DNA of 64,000 bases, taken from Ophiothrix spiculata. Lineage: Eukaryota > Echinodermata > Ophiuroidea > Amphilepidida > Ophiotrichidae. Of the stretch, positions 1 through 12,650 are shown in pieces; positions within the stretch are counted from its first letter, which is position 1; each line of letters starts with the position of its first letter. The notes under the pieces are model-generated. The model was given only the letters and a program-made list of their open reading frames with translations, did no database searches and had not been told where the DNA came from. The stretch lies in assembly GCA_000969725.1 (NCBI GenBank), contig JXSR01S046980.1. One strand, 5' to 3'. The position numbers and the translations under genes are program-made.

Positions 1-2300
1 TAAAACACACCACACAATCACCTTTATACTTCATAATCGTTTCATTATCTCAGCTAACAAAATAATCATCTTGTTCCAACATGAAATCTTAAGTGTTCCG
101 TAAGTTTTATACAAAACTTTGTGGTATAAATTTCGTCAAATTGAGGTTGATTGATTTCTATTGGATCAAATTTCACATGCCTCACTTTACATAATCAATT
201 AACTTGTATGTCATCAATGTTGAACATTTTTGCAAATTAAAAGGTTCGCAAATTAAAATAATGTAAAGTCTGTAAAATTATACCATTTCAATGCACCATG
301 AGTTAATGATTTAGCTTTAGTAACATTAAATTAATTCTTCCGGATATATTTTTGGAATATATTGTATATTTCTACATAAATGTGGAGTTACAAAAGCGGG
401 AGCAAAGATGCATTATCCCATTCCACTCCCTTCAACATAAAGGACTGCTTGCCCTCGTCCTCATTTTTGTCTGATTTTGCAAGACACATTGTAAAATGGA
501 TCGTAGCATCATAGACTTTAGCATTGTCTAATAGCTTAAAGTTAGTGGTGGGCTCAAATTGGCCTCTAGAGGGCTCACTCTTTTGCAAAAAAATTTGGCC
601 AGGAGTGGAGAAATCAGAAAACTTGATTTTTAATCCCTAAATGTGAATAAATTTCAGTAAAAAATGTGGGTCTCAAATCCTTGATACGTAACATATCTGA
701 TAGCAACAGCCAAATTTCATGAAATAGAAGCGCTTTTTTTGTAAAATGCTCCTTCATGGTGAAAAAATGGGTCTTGACACATAGAACAGTACATAGTCAA
801 TGGCAATACCAGGGTCACAATTTTGGGGCAAATTTGGGGGTTTTCAGGCCCCGTTTTTCACCCACAACTTCACCATTTCTTAACCGTTTCAGATGGTTGA
901 CCCCTCATCTAACATCATTTTGTTGAAAACAAATGATTTTTAAATTTTCATGAACATGCCTATTAAAATAACAATTTTACAGGTATACTTAATATTCCAT
1001 TTGACCAATTAATTACCATGTTTGGTTTTACACTCACATATTCAATTGTAAAACACTGCAATTTCATGGAGACTTAATTTTTCGAATTTAAAGATTTTTT
1101 AGGATTTTATGGGGATATGATTTCACTGCGAGAGAACTGGCATTTTTTGAATACATGACTATTTTAATGGTGTGATTTCAAATTACGCAAATAAAATTCC
1201 TATCAAAATTGATTATACATACACTATTTTTTGTCAGAAGTCATTTTAAGAACAATTTTAAGTCATTTTTGCTAGTAAAATACAGCATTTATGGGAATGC
1301 ACTGTTACCTTGCATATTGTGACTTGCAAAGGCGTCAACCACTAAGAAGTCAAAACGCACCATTGGTATCGGGCGTCACTAAAATTGGCTGAATTCAATA
1401 CCATTAATTTATTGGTATAATTTTAATCAATACTTTATCTACTTTGTTTTCATAATCACTATACTGACATTAATATCTGATGCTTACGATGCTATAAAAT
1501 TTGTAAAATAATGCGAATACGCAATATAATAGGTATAATTCATTTGGGTTTATCATATGGAGTTGTCGTCATATTGTCTACAGGTCTAATTCAGACATAT
1601 GGGCTGTCTTCCATTTACACATTAAATGATTGATACTTATAACGAAACCCAAGAGTTCAAGGTAGTCCACTTCGTTTATATTAATAACTTAGATCTATAT
1701 GTGTATATATTGTATCTATATTGATGCCTTTCCTAAAAAGCCTATAATTATCCACTCAAAAACTTATTTCAATAATTAACAAATAATTGACGATGTTATT
1801 GTCAGAAAATATTTAGAGCATGACTTTGAGTAGGTTTTTATTGTCAATGAAATATTGATGGAGATCTGTTTTCATAGAATTAAATCCTTGGTTTATGTGT
1901 TAAACAGCTGCTTTCTGCTAGCTAGAGATACCCAAAATCCCTATAGCACTTAGTTGTTTTGCGGAAACTGGATTTCTACTGCAAATTAAGTAAAATGCTA
2001 AAGATGCGAAAAACATGAATTAAAAATAAACGAAAATATATATATATTAAGGTGGAGTTGATGGTATACTAACATATTTTTTAATATTTAGGCTATCATT
2101 TGATGACCATAGCGGATTTCAAAGAATTGTTCATGATTTGAATCAGAATTCTAAGCAATTTGTATCAATAAATATTCTTGATGTACAAAGTGAAAGTAAA
2201 GCTTTCAAGCTATACAAACAAAGCCATATATATAGCCTCCATAGCATGTATTTCAATCCAAGACAGCACATTCTTAAAAGGGAGCAGTGTGTCCCCATCA
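1..2300. other. AT-rich sequence, no gene recognised
   Basis: No domain, RNA gene or complete transposon was recognised here. A 66-codon minus-strand frame at 388-588 has a protein-like look but no start context, splice pair or polyadenylation signal that would make it a gene. Around 780-900 there are runs such as GGGGCAAATTTGGGGG and GGCCCCGTTTTTCACC that resemble old interspersed repeats, but no second copy was seen in the window. Confidence 0.5.
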
Positions 2301-3461
2301 TCTCAGGTCTCCTCACACTATCTCAATTATAATAAGTCGGCTATTGACCCTTTGTTCTAGCGGCCATTGGCGAGGAGAGCCTCAAATTGGTTCTCAGGTA
2401 AATTAGGTGTTAGATAACGACGCATTGGGTTCTGTCAGGATGTTGTGAAGAAAGAATTGAACTGCAATCAATTTGATGCTTGGTGTTTCCATTCAAAGAG
2501 AAGAGAAAATTGTTGATTACCAAGAATAGTCTCTGTAGGCAGCTATAGGAGGCCTATTTGCATCATGCAAAGTAAGTGATCCGATTTATTCCATATTTGT
2601 GATATTTATAATGTTGCATAGTAACAAATTCAGATTTCAAGTCAATTCAGTTTTTCAATTCAGATTTTAAACCTATTCAATCAAACTGAGCAAGGTAAAT
2701 TCTTAGTAAAACAGAAAGACACTATATCAAGCCCTTTTAATATTTTCATCCAATGATTTGGAAACTTTATTTCCTACAACTACGATCATTGACAAAAATT
2801 GTTGGTGCAAAATCAGAACATCGCTCCTTTGCAATGCTGTTATTTTATCACTAAAAACAGGGAGAATAAAGACGGCATTTCTTTTTGCTCAAACCTTTGT
2901 CAAAGATTGTAGTATATACACCCAAGCCAGATACCAAATATGGCATAATCAATATCAGTCTTAGCGTATTTCCCCGCAGATCAGTCAAGTTTATCTGATG
3001 TTTAAAATGCTATATCAATAACATACAAGTTCAACATGGCTGTGACATAAAATGTTTCAAAAAAAGATCAAATTGCATCAATGTATCCAAATAAGATCCA
3101 ACCAAATTGGAGAGACAGGCCTACTTAAAAAAAAAACTAACTGTACACAGATCATTTTAGAGTTTGTTTTTCTGAACAATTATGCAGCCTAAGAAATTAG
3201 GACAGTGACTCTCTCTTTGAAAAAATAGAGCATTGATGCTTTTATCGGAAAAAATCTTGTAGAGAATTGATAGAATTGGGTCAGAGCCAGTCGTTTGTTA
3301 GCATCGTCTTTACCTTGATGGGTACATTGATTGGTTTACCTGGAACTATAGTAATTAAATCAGAATGATTAATTTAGTTAAGATATTTTGAGTATCGTGA
3401 TAACAGCTTCAAATTACGAAACCTATATGAATATCAGGAATTTTGTATTGGAATGTAAAGA

Positions 3462-3717
3462 TGGTTTAGAAATTGAATATTGATGCTTTCATTTAATGCA
3501 CAACTTTAAGTTGGATTACTAAGTCAAGTCAATCATTGTATGTTTATGTGTTCCATCGTATATGATTATCAGTAAGTTGGTAAAGTAATGGTAAAGAAGG
3601 TTTAGAAATTAATCCTGGAATTGCTGGCTTACACTTGATGCACAACCATAATGTTGATTACCAAAGCCAATCCAATCATTATGTGTTCCATCATATATGA
3701 TTTATTATTAGTGACTT
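3462..3717 (+). repeat. Two-copy diverged tandem repeat, about 136-bp period
   Basis: The stretch starting with GGTTTAGAAATT at about 3,463 is repeated, diverged, starting at about 3,599. Shared landmarks in the same order are GGTTTAGAAATT, ATGCACAAC, GATTAC, CAATCATT, TGTGTTCCATC and TATATGATT. The copies differ at many positions and by small indels, so the duplication is old. Confidence 0.7.
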
Positions 3718-4609
3718 TGTTTCTGTTAAATCAATTGCGATTTTCCTTGAAAATGTATTCTTGTGATAATATTTTTTTAATTTGAATACTGAGCACTTAT
3801 TGCATCCCAAGCAGCAACAGAGTGCTGGCCTACCATGGTTGTCAAATGAGGATTTTTCTTTATTTCAGATGAGATAGGTTAAAAACAGGAAAAGTTAAAA
3901 CACCAAGTCAGTCAAAAAAAAAATCCTTGATTTTCTGGATTTGGCTCTTTGGGTGCTTTTAAAACAAAATCATTTTTAAAAATCTGACCGACTGACCGAC
4001 TCAATTTTTCAGAAATTCCACTTGAGGACAAAACAACATTTTTTTTTTTGCCTTATCCAATGCAAAATATAGTGAGACATATATTTGTCTGGTAACTAAA
4101 ACCTAAGTCTTCAGCTTCTGGATCCAGTCATGCCAATTATTTATCTACACAAATGTGACAGTCCTTTCAGGTCTATCAGGATGCCGACAACATAAATCTC
4201 AAGATAAAGTAACAGTCTTTCCTCCGCCACAAAATGTGCATTCCCATCCTGCCAGCTTCAATCATTCCCAATCTAGTCTCTGCATCGCCATCACACAGTC
4301 ACTCCAGGGCTTGAAACAGTCAGTCAAGAAACAGACATGATATGTTTGAAGTATTGGTTAAGTTTGCCTTTTTCTGATTGTGTTTAGAATAGGGATGGGG
4401 GACATCCATATATATAACATGTATGACTAACATCTTTTCAGTCAACTCTACAACTTTTTTTATAAAAGAGAATAAAATAACCATTTAAAGCTATAATTAC
4501 ACTCATGCATTTTGTTTTGATTTGCTATTTTTCAAATAGCCAAAAAAGCAAGAGATCTATCTTTGCAAAAGGAATTTTGCATAGTTTCCCTTGATTTTCA
4601 TTTAATGCA

Positions 4610-4804
4610 ATGGCAGATGATAAAGAGTATGTAGCCAAATCTGCAACAATAAACAAGCGGGACAAGCAGGATTTCCAAGCGAGGAGAATGAAGTTGAATC
4701 AGGACTTAAACCTTCTCATCCCCCAAAATAATTGTTTTTATTGTAATGCATCTAAGATTGGTAGATTTTTAACAAGCAGTTCTGTTTGTCTCAAAGGTTT
4801 GTAA
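4610..4804 (+). CDS. Weak candidate first coding exon, unrecognised
   Basis: An open frame begins at an ATG with an acceptable context (GCAATGGCAG) and encodes 64 residues starting MADDKEYVAKSATINKRDKQ. The first 40 codons are rich in purine-first codons and encode many charged residues, unlike the random AT-rich frames nearby. A possible splice donor, AAAG|GTTTGT, lies just before the in-frame stop, so this could be a first exon rather than a complete protein. No domain, signal peptide or membrane segment is seen and no partner exon could be chained to it. It may well be a chance frame. Confidence 0.13.
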   Translation: MADDKEYVAKSATINKRDKQDFQARRMKLNQDLNLLIPQNNCFYCNASKIGRFLTSSSVCLKGL

Positions 4805-5000
4805 TCTTATTCAAATATGCACCCCTCCTTTCCCCTGGTATCATCATGTAATAGTCCTGCCAGGTATTGACTTGCCTGGTAGCTAACCAAATCTACACTT
4901 TCAAAATTCTTTCTTTTCCATTCCAAGCCTCAATTTTGCCCCACATATGTTTGGAAACATTTACATAATTCTTAAAGGAATTAATTACAAATAGCCTACA

Positions 5001-5037
5001 GAAAGAGAAAGAGAAGAGAAGAGAAGAGAAGAAGAAA
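5001..5037 (+). repeat. GAGAA-type microsatellite
   Basis: A short purine-only tract of AGAGAAGAGAAG-type repeats about 37 bases long. Confidence 0.8.
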
Positions 5038-6885
5038 TGCATACAAATAAAAATTTTGGTTGTTCTTTAAAACATCTAATTCAAATCCAGATTTTGACTA
5101 TGACAATACCTTGTCGGCCTCTAAACTTGAGATGTTCTTCAAAGGTGTTTCTAGATGTTATGTGCCTGCTGTGTTTTGGCAGCTTATTTGTCTAAGACCG
5201 AATTACCGTATAAACACGACAAGGCGTCTGACAATGCGAAAGGTTAAGGATCAATCAGCATATTTAGGTCAGGATTAGCCTTCTTGACCTGGTTTTCAAG
5301 ACTTGTACCGACTGAGAGAAATATGTGCAGAATGTCAGCCTGAAAGTATGCAAGAACTGATTTCAGTTAGCAGATTTGAAAATATTGTACCACCAAATTC
5401 ATTTTAGGAGTAACATTACCTTGAAGGGTGATAACATAATCAATTAATTATGCACCCTGCAGCTTCAAGAACAGTAACTAAAACTGATCACGTATGAGAA
5501 CAAATCTTTATGTTTCCTGAAAATGTGTAAAATGGGTCAAAATATCTCAAAACATCTCGAAAATCAACAAAGTGGGGCGCAAGAATTTTTGAACTCAGAA
5601 AATTTCCTGACAATTCTCATGCCTGGTGATCCAGAACACTAACTTTGACAACCTTGTGATGTAATGCAGTAGCTAAAAGTCAAAGGGCAGGGATGGATAA
5701 GGATTTTCTTTAAGTACGGTATGATAGAAAATTGGTGGAACAAAACATACAGTTTTTCAATTAACAAGCTATTTTTAATGGAATAGACAGGAACTTACAT
5801 AAAATAATGTTGAATTGCAACCTTACTCTGCATGTCAAAACAACTGCTTCACAATTTGCTATCTACACCAGATAGCAAAATAATTAAAATCTTTACTTTA
5901 AAAAGATAGGAATTCTAAACTTGTTATGAACTCCAGATGATAATCAAATGTGTCGTGTTAATTACCTTCACCAGATAAAAGTAAAAGTTATCATTATCAT
6001 ATAAACAAAGAAAACCAATCTGTAACTTTTCTTTTTAATTAAGCTTAACACAAGATCCTAATGCACTTTGATGAAGCTTTCCCAAAAATTACATCACTTT
6101 CCATCAATGCGTAGATAAGATAACTTAAATTGAGATTTATAATTCCACTTTTCTGATTAAAAAGTTTTAAAAGTAGTTTCAAGATTGAACTTTGTTTTTT
6201 GATCAAAACATAAAACCCTATGAGACAGGCTGTCAATAGCAATTTCAACTCCCATTCTACTCCCCTTCTACTAGCATCAAATTCCAATGACATTTTGAAA
6301 CTTGATAAATTTGGGCTGACATTTGCTCAATTTGGCAATACTTGCCAGCTGTAGTTTATTTCTGGGACAAGTCTAACAACAAGTGACAGGCAACTTACCT
6401 GCACACCTGTGGAATCAACCCAAAGACAAATTTGCTGCATTAACGGTGCAGTCAATGTTTGTCTCTTCTAGATTTGGCTTAAAGATATACGTATGTGTCA
6501 TGGCGCATCGAAAGGTACATTTAGCGGCAAAGTCAATTTTGATGTACAGTCAGCTGAAGTTAGAAATGACTGAAAAAGGCGATTGATGTTTAGATCTGGT
6601 AAAAAATCCATGGGACAGTCACCTTAGCACAAAACATGGACATTTTCCACCACTTCTTGCTCAAAGTTGGAATTAGCATTTTTTCAATATTTGTAAGTTT
6701 TAATTTGCGAAATTTGGTTGAAATCTGGCATCAAAGACCAAAGATTACCCTTTGATATGGCACGTCACATATCGTAACTCAATCTCCCCTCTCTCTGATC
6801 TATCCGAGATTCAAGGGTGAATGGCTTGTTGTTTTGAACAAATAACATAGCACAAAACTGGTGCTATATGCAAAATATCCTAATG

Positions 6886-7156
6886 TAGGGGCGTCTGAAC
6901 CATGTAGGCAGGGCGGGCTTTGGCTGCACCACTTTTCAGCCAGAAAAAAATAAAAAATAATAAATTCAATCTTATTTAATGCGTTTTATTATAGTCCTAG
7001 TATAAATAAACACAACATCTTATTGTACAAATTCATTTTTAGTAACTGTTGTTTTCTGGGGCTCAGTTGTTTCCTTATTTTCGGTAACTAAGGAGCCATA
7101 GGCAGCACCACTTTTACAGGAGGCCATACCACTTTTATTTTCCTTCTGACGCCCCT
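6886..7156. mobile_element. MITE with GGGGCGTC terminal inverted repeats, hAT-like
   Basis: The ends are imperfect inverted repeats: TAGGGGCGTCTGAA at the left and the complement of CAGGGGCGTCAGAAGG at the right. The 271-bp interior is AT-rich with no coding capacity. A CAGGGGC-type terminus is typical of hAT transposons, which make 8-bp target duplications. The flanking octamers TCCTAATG and TCATAACA match at only five of eight positions, so a decayed duplication is possible but not proven. Confidence 0.55.
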
Positions 7157-8454
7157 GTCATAACACTTTTTTTTTCAATTCATAGCCTCAGCATTTCTTA
7201 AAACGAAAAATGACTAGGCTAAATGGCAATCTATTTGCTTACCTGCATTTTGTATTTATGGCACACCAGAGTTGAAGATTTCATCAGGATATGGAAGAAA
7301 GAAGAAAAAAAAAGGTTTCAATTAGTCAATTGTTAACAATTGAAGCTTTTTTGTCAAAAATGAAGTGATTCGCATGCACAGTTAAAGTTGTATGTGGAAT
7401 CTGTTAACCAGCAGATTAACCATGTCATCTTTCTATCAAAGTCATTTTTATTCCTCCACAATAGGTTGCTGTTACCCCATCACACCATCCCAGCATCAAA
7501 GAATAGGTATCCTTTAGAATTATGAGCCAAGTAGAGCACATGAGAGTTACTGCCTTGCTGGAGGACACTGGATGCATTAGCCTCTTAATGGATTTAAGCT
7601 ACTGACTCCCAATGCTGGGAGCTGCTGCTCTGTGAGTTCAATGTACTCAAGGTCAAAGCTAAGGAGTTATCCTCTCCCCCCCCCCCCCAAAAAAAAAAAA
7701 ATCTGCTAAAATAGTCCATTAGGGCTCAGACAGGCATCAATGTACAGAGCCCAGAAATATGCCTTTACATACACTGTTTTGGTAATGGGATGCTACTCTA
7801 TACGTTGACATGTGACTTAGCCCCTTAGAAATGACCAAACATGGTTTATTTCAGAACTGCACAGAAAACTGGACTATTTTTCATCTATTGGTAATCACAT
7901 TAAAAGTAAGTAGAAGTCAACACCTCTCCCTCTTTTGGCCAAGATACAAAGCAAACCAATATTCGAAAAAGCCTATTGAATCTGGTTTGAAAGGCAAACT
8001 GCAGTCTCAAGTCATTACGATTGACTCGGCAATAATGCAATCCCATCCGTATCTTGGCTGACCAAGCAGTCGTAATTTGAGCGTTTAATTTGATAATGAA
8101 TTCTACTGGCCACAATTATTAAGCTAAATAGGTGCGGTTAATTGAGTTAGTGGTGCAGTCCATTGACAATGTTCTGTAACTAGAGTTTTATAAGCTCAAC
8201 AATGTCACCCACGAATAAATCTGAGATAGCAAGCAATAGTTGTTACCCAATGTTCCCGCTAAGGTTTGTTAGCTTACACCAATTCCACCAAAGTTGAATA
8301 GATTCTTACGCCAAAACTACTACGTGCGACTGAATATTGGTAGAAAATACATGAAAACACTTCTGACATGTTTTTCAAAACATTTTGCGCCAATTTCCCT
8401 AGCTGGCTCCTGTGCTAATGGCACACCATATGACCATGGCAGGAACACTGGTTG
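7157..8454. other. Mostly featureless AT-rich DNA
   Basis: Apart from a MITE fragment at 7.72-7.83 kb and a C13A12 tract at 7,676-7,700, nothing was recognised. Overlapping open frames of 70-76 codons on both strands at 7.83-8.12 kb have no supporting signals. Confidence 0.4.
7718..7828. mobile_element. Short palindromic MITE, second copy of the 30.4-kb family
   Basis: The left arm (GGGCTCAGACAGGCATCAAT) and right arm (complement GGGGCTAAGTCACATGTCAA) form imperfect terminal inverted repeats around a core containing CACTGTTTTGGTAAT. The same arms and core occur at 30,402-30,557, so these are two diverged members of one small family. Confidence 0.55.
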
Positions 8455-8708
8455 TCCAAAAAAATATATCAGGACCTTCCCATCATGCATTACTTCCAAT
8501 ATGGGATATTTTGTACAGTTTGTCATTAATAGCTTTAGTGATAAAACATATCTGATATGCCATGACAACAAAACATGCCCAAAATGCAAGATTACAACAA
8601 TTAACTTTGATTTATGGGCATTTCATCACTAACAACTCACATTTATTTCCTGTACAAACAATCCATAAGAAGCAATGCATGATGGGATACAAGCGCTATC
8701 TTCTCTTA
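8455..8708. mobile_element. Palindromic MITE, CATCATGCATTGC family, copy 1
   Basis: The left arm has CCCATCATGCATTACTTCC and the right arm has its near-complement, AGAAGCAATGCATGATGGG. The inner arms also pair (TTTTGTACAG with CTGTACAAAC), so the whole element of about 250 bp can fold into one long hairpin. Related copies lie near 18.6, 20.5, 40.4, 44.6 and 55.4 kb. The 112-codon plus frame and 89-codon minus frame that overlap it are products of the palindrome and are not genes. Confidence 0.75.
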
Positions 8709-9676
8709 GCTACTACTGGCTACTATCAATTCAACAACACTGCCATCGTTTATCTACTAACAAAAACCAAATAATCTGCAAAGAAATACCTGATGCCAGT
8801 TTTTACTCAATTATAAATTACATGAGTACAGCTTCACATCAAATTGAAGAGTGTCTCACCCTGAATACCTTGCTTCTAATGGGATTTTTGTATGGGTTGT
8901 AATAACAGGGTTTAGGGATGAAACATATCTAAAATGTAATATTGGAATGAGGTCTACTAATTGTTATACCACATGGGGCCACTCAGCTAATTTTAGTGAG
9001 CAGATACATGAATAAAAAACAAGGAGAATAGGGTCATTTTTCTGAGCAAGACGGTAAGCATTGTTCCTCACGTTAAGGAGTAAAACAAAAACAACACATT
9101 TTAAACAAATGTGTACATCAATATATTTTATGAGTTTCACCCCCTTGGATTTATACTTCCCCCCCCCCCCCCCCCATCCTAAACAAAACCACTCCTGGCT
9201 TCTACTAATCCAACATCATTCCTATCCTTTATCAACTATAATGAAAACCAAACAAGCTGCAGAGAAAATCTAATTCATAAATCAACTAAACTACATTTCT
9301 TCAGGTGGTTTGAAATATCCTCCACGCTTTGGCAAAATATGAAAATAGACAAACTGGAGATAAATGTTTAGATGCCAGCAGGTTTGAAGTGTACATTGAT
9401 TACCTAAATGGTGTTATACGGCTGCAATTTGCAAGGAAATCCGCCATTAGCTATGTAATTGTGGTTCAACAACCTAATCTGTCATCGTAATGATGCTATC
9501 ACAAAGTAGAAATTATGTTACAATTTCATTACGAGGATTTTCATCAGTATTCTAAGTGTTTATTTCATTGAATTTATATTGATTTCCATAATTTTGAATA
9601 TGAGTCTTAGCTCTTTTGGTCAGTAAAATCTTCATATTTGTTTAATTTCAACATTTTCAGACATTACTCTTTAAAT
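8709..9676. other. Featureless except a C17 run
   Basis: No gene or repeat was recognised. There is an uninterrupted run of seventeen C residues at 9,159-9,175. A pyrimidine-rich acceptor (TTTCTTCAG) near 9,303 is followed by a frame of only about 20 codons. Confidence 0.4.
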
Positions 9677-10149
9677 TTAAGGTGTCTGGTCCACGCGCCG
9701 TCCACGCGTACCAGAACGCGCTAGTTTCCTAGTTGGTAAGTGCCGCAATAAGCATGCGCATATACTCTGGGTAGTGTTTTGAAGCTAAAAATTGCCATAT
9801 TTTAAAAGTTTTCTGGAAAATTAGTTAGGTGACCCCCAATTTTTATTGTTTTATTTGAAAGAACATACTTGTGCGCAACTTTTCTGAAAATATAACCAAA
9901 AAGTTTCGGGCGGATTTTTTAAATCATCACTAAGTAATGTCACTTTTGCCACATTTCCCATAGACCACCGTACTAATTTTTCCCAAAAACCTCCAAAAAT
10001 GTTGTTTTTAAACCGACTTGCATGCAAAACCGAGTCCGGTGACCCCAAATTTTTATTTTAAAAATCGGGTTCTACATCGACAAAATATCATTCATGCTGA
10101 TTTTTACTAGAAATTTTCGGGCAGATCTATCATGGACTAGACACCTTAA
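9677..10149. mobile_element. TTAA-flanked MITE with GGTGTCTGGTCCA ends
   Basis: The element occupies 9,681-10,145. It begins GGTGTCTGGTCCACG, ends with the complement of GGTGTCTAGTCCATG, and is flanked on both sides by TTAA. A TTAA target duplication is the hallmark of piggyBac-type transposition. The 465-bp interior contains diverged internal repeats around GGTGACCCCAAATTTTTATT and TTTCGGGC.GAT, and no transposase frame, so it is a non-autonomous derivative. Confidence 0.75.
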
Positions 10150-10318
10150 GATGTTTATCATGATAGATTAGCTTTTCTTATTTAATGTTTAGGGCATGAG
10201 GTATTGCTTGTTTCTAATCAATTTACTATAAGATACTAACATTAATATATGTTAAACGTCAGAAAGTCTAATAACAAACACTTTTCCACCACTACATATT
10301 TTTACATAAATCTATATA

Positions 10319-10505
10319 AACATATTATATTGGTAAAAACCTACCAGTGATTTTTCTGAATTTGTGGAATAGTTTTTACCAACTTTATTTTAGCCATTTT
10401 TGTGTAGATTTTTACTTTTTTTAATTTGCTTCATTTTAACTTAATTAGAGCTTCTCCGTAAGTTTTTAATTCTTAATGACATCTAGGCTAGCCCCTTTAA
10501 GCAGC
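10319..10505 (+). repeat. Dispersed repeat, internally deleted copy of the 46.57-47.31 kb repeat
   Basis: The beginning (AACCTACCAGTGATTTTTCTG, a short distance, then TTTACCAACTTT) matches 46,580-46,640. The end (AAGTTTTTAA, then CATCTAGG and CCCTTTAAG) matches 47,268-47,307. The copy at 46.6 kb is longer, and part of its extra length is an inserted 250-bp MITE. No terminal inverted repeats or tail were found, so the class is unknown. Confidence 0.55.
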
Positions 10506-12060
10506 TTTTGCCATTGTTGCAAAGAATAAACTCAGGATGAATCAGGCAAGGGTGTTTTTTTTTTTTTTACCACAGTTCCAAAGTCAGAGCCTGTAAGTCA
10601 TTCTCTGCACTCATAAAAAATGAACATCAGAAAAAGCATGAAAAAGAAAACAGCTTACATTAGCATGCTTTAAAGCAACAAAGAATAGACCTAACATGAA
10701 TCAGACATTTTTGGTTCAAGTTGCATCAACATGACTACATTTTTCATCACAAACCACCAAACTCCAAGCCTTTAAGCCATTCTCCATGCACCTGTGCATC
10801 AACATCATGGTAACAAAGGCAGACTGAACATCCAATTTTGTTCTCTCTTTTTTGTAACTCATGTCAAGTATGGGTCTGTTCCCTATTGGGAATTAACATG
10901 TCAACATTTCATGAAGCCTACCGCTGGCCAATCATGTGAAATTCTGAATCATCATCATTTGCACCTGTGTATCAACATCAATAAGATACAAAACAGATTG
11001 AGGCTATTGCTCTTTTCAGTTTTACATATCTCTAAATTTAAACAAAAGTAGACATGGTTCATTTCAAATATTCCCACATTTTATATCTCAAGTAATCCAA
11101 GTCAAAGAGAAATCTTTTCATCACATGCCCATATGCATTCTGTCCATTTGTTTTACATAGGCCTAAGCATGAGTGGTCCAATCCCTAATGAGAAAAGAAC
11201 TTTCCATTCATTTCAAAATATGAATCTCATAGGTAACCAACCATATGAATCCCTTGTCAGAAGGAACCTTTTCATCACATGCCCTATGCATCGATATCAA
11301 AGTGGCCAAAACATGATACCAATTCCCTTTTTGGTTTTACCCATTCGTTAAACAAAAGCAAATGTGATAGATTCCCTACTGGGAACAAAACTTTCACCCA
11401 TTTATTTCCAATTATGAATCTTATAGCTAATCATAGAATCCCTTGTCAGAAGCATCTTTTCATCACATGCCCCTATGCATCAATATCAATGTAGACTAAA
11501 CATGATTAAGGCTACCAATGTATTCCCATTTTACCCATAAAACAAAAAAATTATTGGGAATAGAACTTTCCTAAATTTATTTCAAATCATGTGAATCCCT
11601 TGCCAGATAGAATCTTTTCATCACTTTCATCACATGCCAAAAGAATCAATATTGAAGCAGAAAAAACAGATTCAGGCTATCGTTGTTTGGCTACATTATA
11701 GCCAATTGCTTAAACTAAAGCAGTTAAATCCCTTTGGGAATAAAACATTCCCCAATTTATTTCAAATTATGAATCTTATTGCTAGCCAATAGGGTGAATC
11801 CCTCAACAGAAAGTATCTTTTCATCACATGCTCATATGTATCAATATCAAAGTAGCCAAGACAGGATTTAGGCTACAATTGTTATCCCTTTTTACCATTT
11901 TTAACAAAGGCAAGAGTGGTCCAATTCCTATTGGAATTTCCCCATTTGTTTCAAATTATGAATCTCCTAGCTAACAAATCCCTGATCATAGAAATACTAT
12001 CATCACTTGGACATGTGCATCAACAGGAAAGTAACCAATGGTACCAACATTTTGCCTGAT
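10500..12060 (+). repeat. Degenerate tandem array, units of about 157-194 bp
   Basis: The phrase TTTTCATCACATGCC followed by a TATGCATCAATATCAA-like string recurs near 11,115, 11,270, 11,457, 11,623, 11,817 and, weaker, 11,996. Between these markers each unit contains CCAAT-CCCTA-TGGGAA, then AACTTTCC-CATTTATTTCAAATTATGAATCT, then a GAATCCCT-GCCAGA string. Two or three weaker units precede it from about 10,500, marked by AACAAAG...GATTCAGG and GTGCATCAACATCA. Marker spacing varies from about 157 to 194 bp. The units have diverged greatly and the short frames inside are by-products. Confidence 0.7.
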
Positions 12061-12489
12061 CTATATTGAAATTGTTTGGTCCATTTTTACATTTATCAGT
12101 AATAAGACATGTCCATCTTCATAATTAACTAACAACTTGGTAGTAGACTAGCTTCTTTGGTAGATACAAAAGGACACAAAATATGACTAACACTTGCTAA
12201 TACCACGCTCTTAAATCTATGGGTGATGATTTACAGGAGATCAAGATGGATACCTCAAGGGTTGGTTATCTATGTATTACACGAAAAGAAAGATTAATGT
12301 AGGAGTAGGATTGTGAGTGACATTAAGGGAAAGACCTGTACTGTGCATACAGGTCAAAATGCCTGTTTCTTGTTTATTTTTTTAAATCGCTATGCCACAC
12401 GTTAATATTCATTTCAATGTACTGTTGCTGTGAGAGAATTGTTACACATGCATCTTTGCAAGCTTTTTCTCAAGCCGAATTTGACCAGG
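12061..12489. other. No feature recognised
   Basis: AT-rich DNA between the tandem array and the dispersed repeat. No gene, palindrome or repeat was seen. Confidence 0.4.
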
Positions 12490-12650
12490 CGCCAGAAATC
12501 TGAAAAAAGAGACTCCTGGACCTTAAAATTTCTATTTTAGTAAAAGAGAACTTGTTTGTTTTTCTTCGGATGAAAATATACTGTTTTGCAAAAACGTGTA
12601 TGTTTCAAATCATTTTCTTCACAAATTTTGACTCGTACAGCAAGTCTGTT
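12490..12650 (+). repeat. Dispersed repeat, also present inverted at 48.7-48.96 kb
   Basis: Landmarks GCCAGAAATCTGAAAAAAG, CTCCTGGACCTTAAAATTTC, AACTTGTTTGTTTTTCTTC and ATCATTTTCTTCA recur in the same order on the complement of 48,733-48,955. The copy at 48.7 kb contains about 60 extra bases in the middle. No terminal repeats or coding capacity were identified. This shows an unclassified repeat family in the window. Confidence 0.7.

Larger units (their letters stand above)
2301..6885. other. AT-rich sequence, mostly featureless
   Basis: Apart from the items listed separately (two-copy repeat at 3.46-3.72 kb, candidate first exon at 4.61 kb, GAGAA microsatellite at 5.0 kb) nothing was recognised. 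Two weak exon-like spots exist. One is a 37-bp piece at about 2,360-2,396 bounded by a pyrimidine-rich AG and an AG|GTAAAT donor. The other is a plus-strand frame at about 4,173-4,340 that follows a good acceptor (CCTTTCAG) and ends in TGA. Neither is long enough or distinctive enough to call. Confidence 0.4.

Noticed and set aside
388-588. 66-codon minus frame with plausible amino-acid mix
   Set aside because: No convincing acceptor, start context or poly(A) signal; no recognised family. Left as unexplained.
6400-6470. 69-bp minus-strand mini-exon ending at a CAG|GTAAGT donor
   Set aside because: The donor is excellent and the frame KRQTLTAPLMQQICLWVDST then GVQ is open, but the acceptor has little pyrimidine tract and 23 codons is too short to judge without transcripts.
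8294-8632. 112-codon plus-strand open frame with an 89-codon frame opposite
   Set aside because: Both lie across a palindromic MITE, whose mirror arms create open frames on both strands. No conserved motif.
10794-11494. Overlapping plus frames of 71-85 codons
   Set aside because: They fall inside the degenerate tandem array and the related units do not preserve them.
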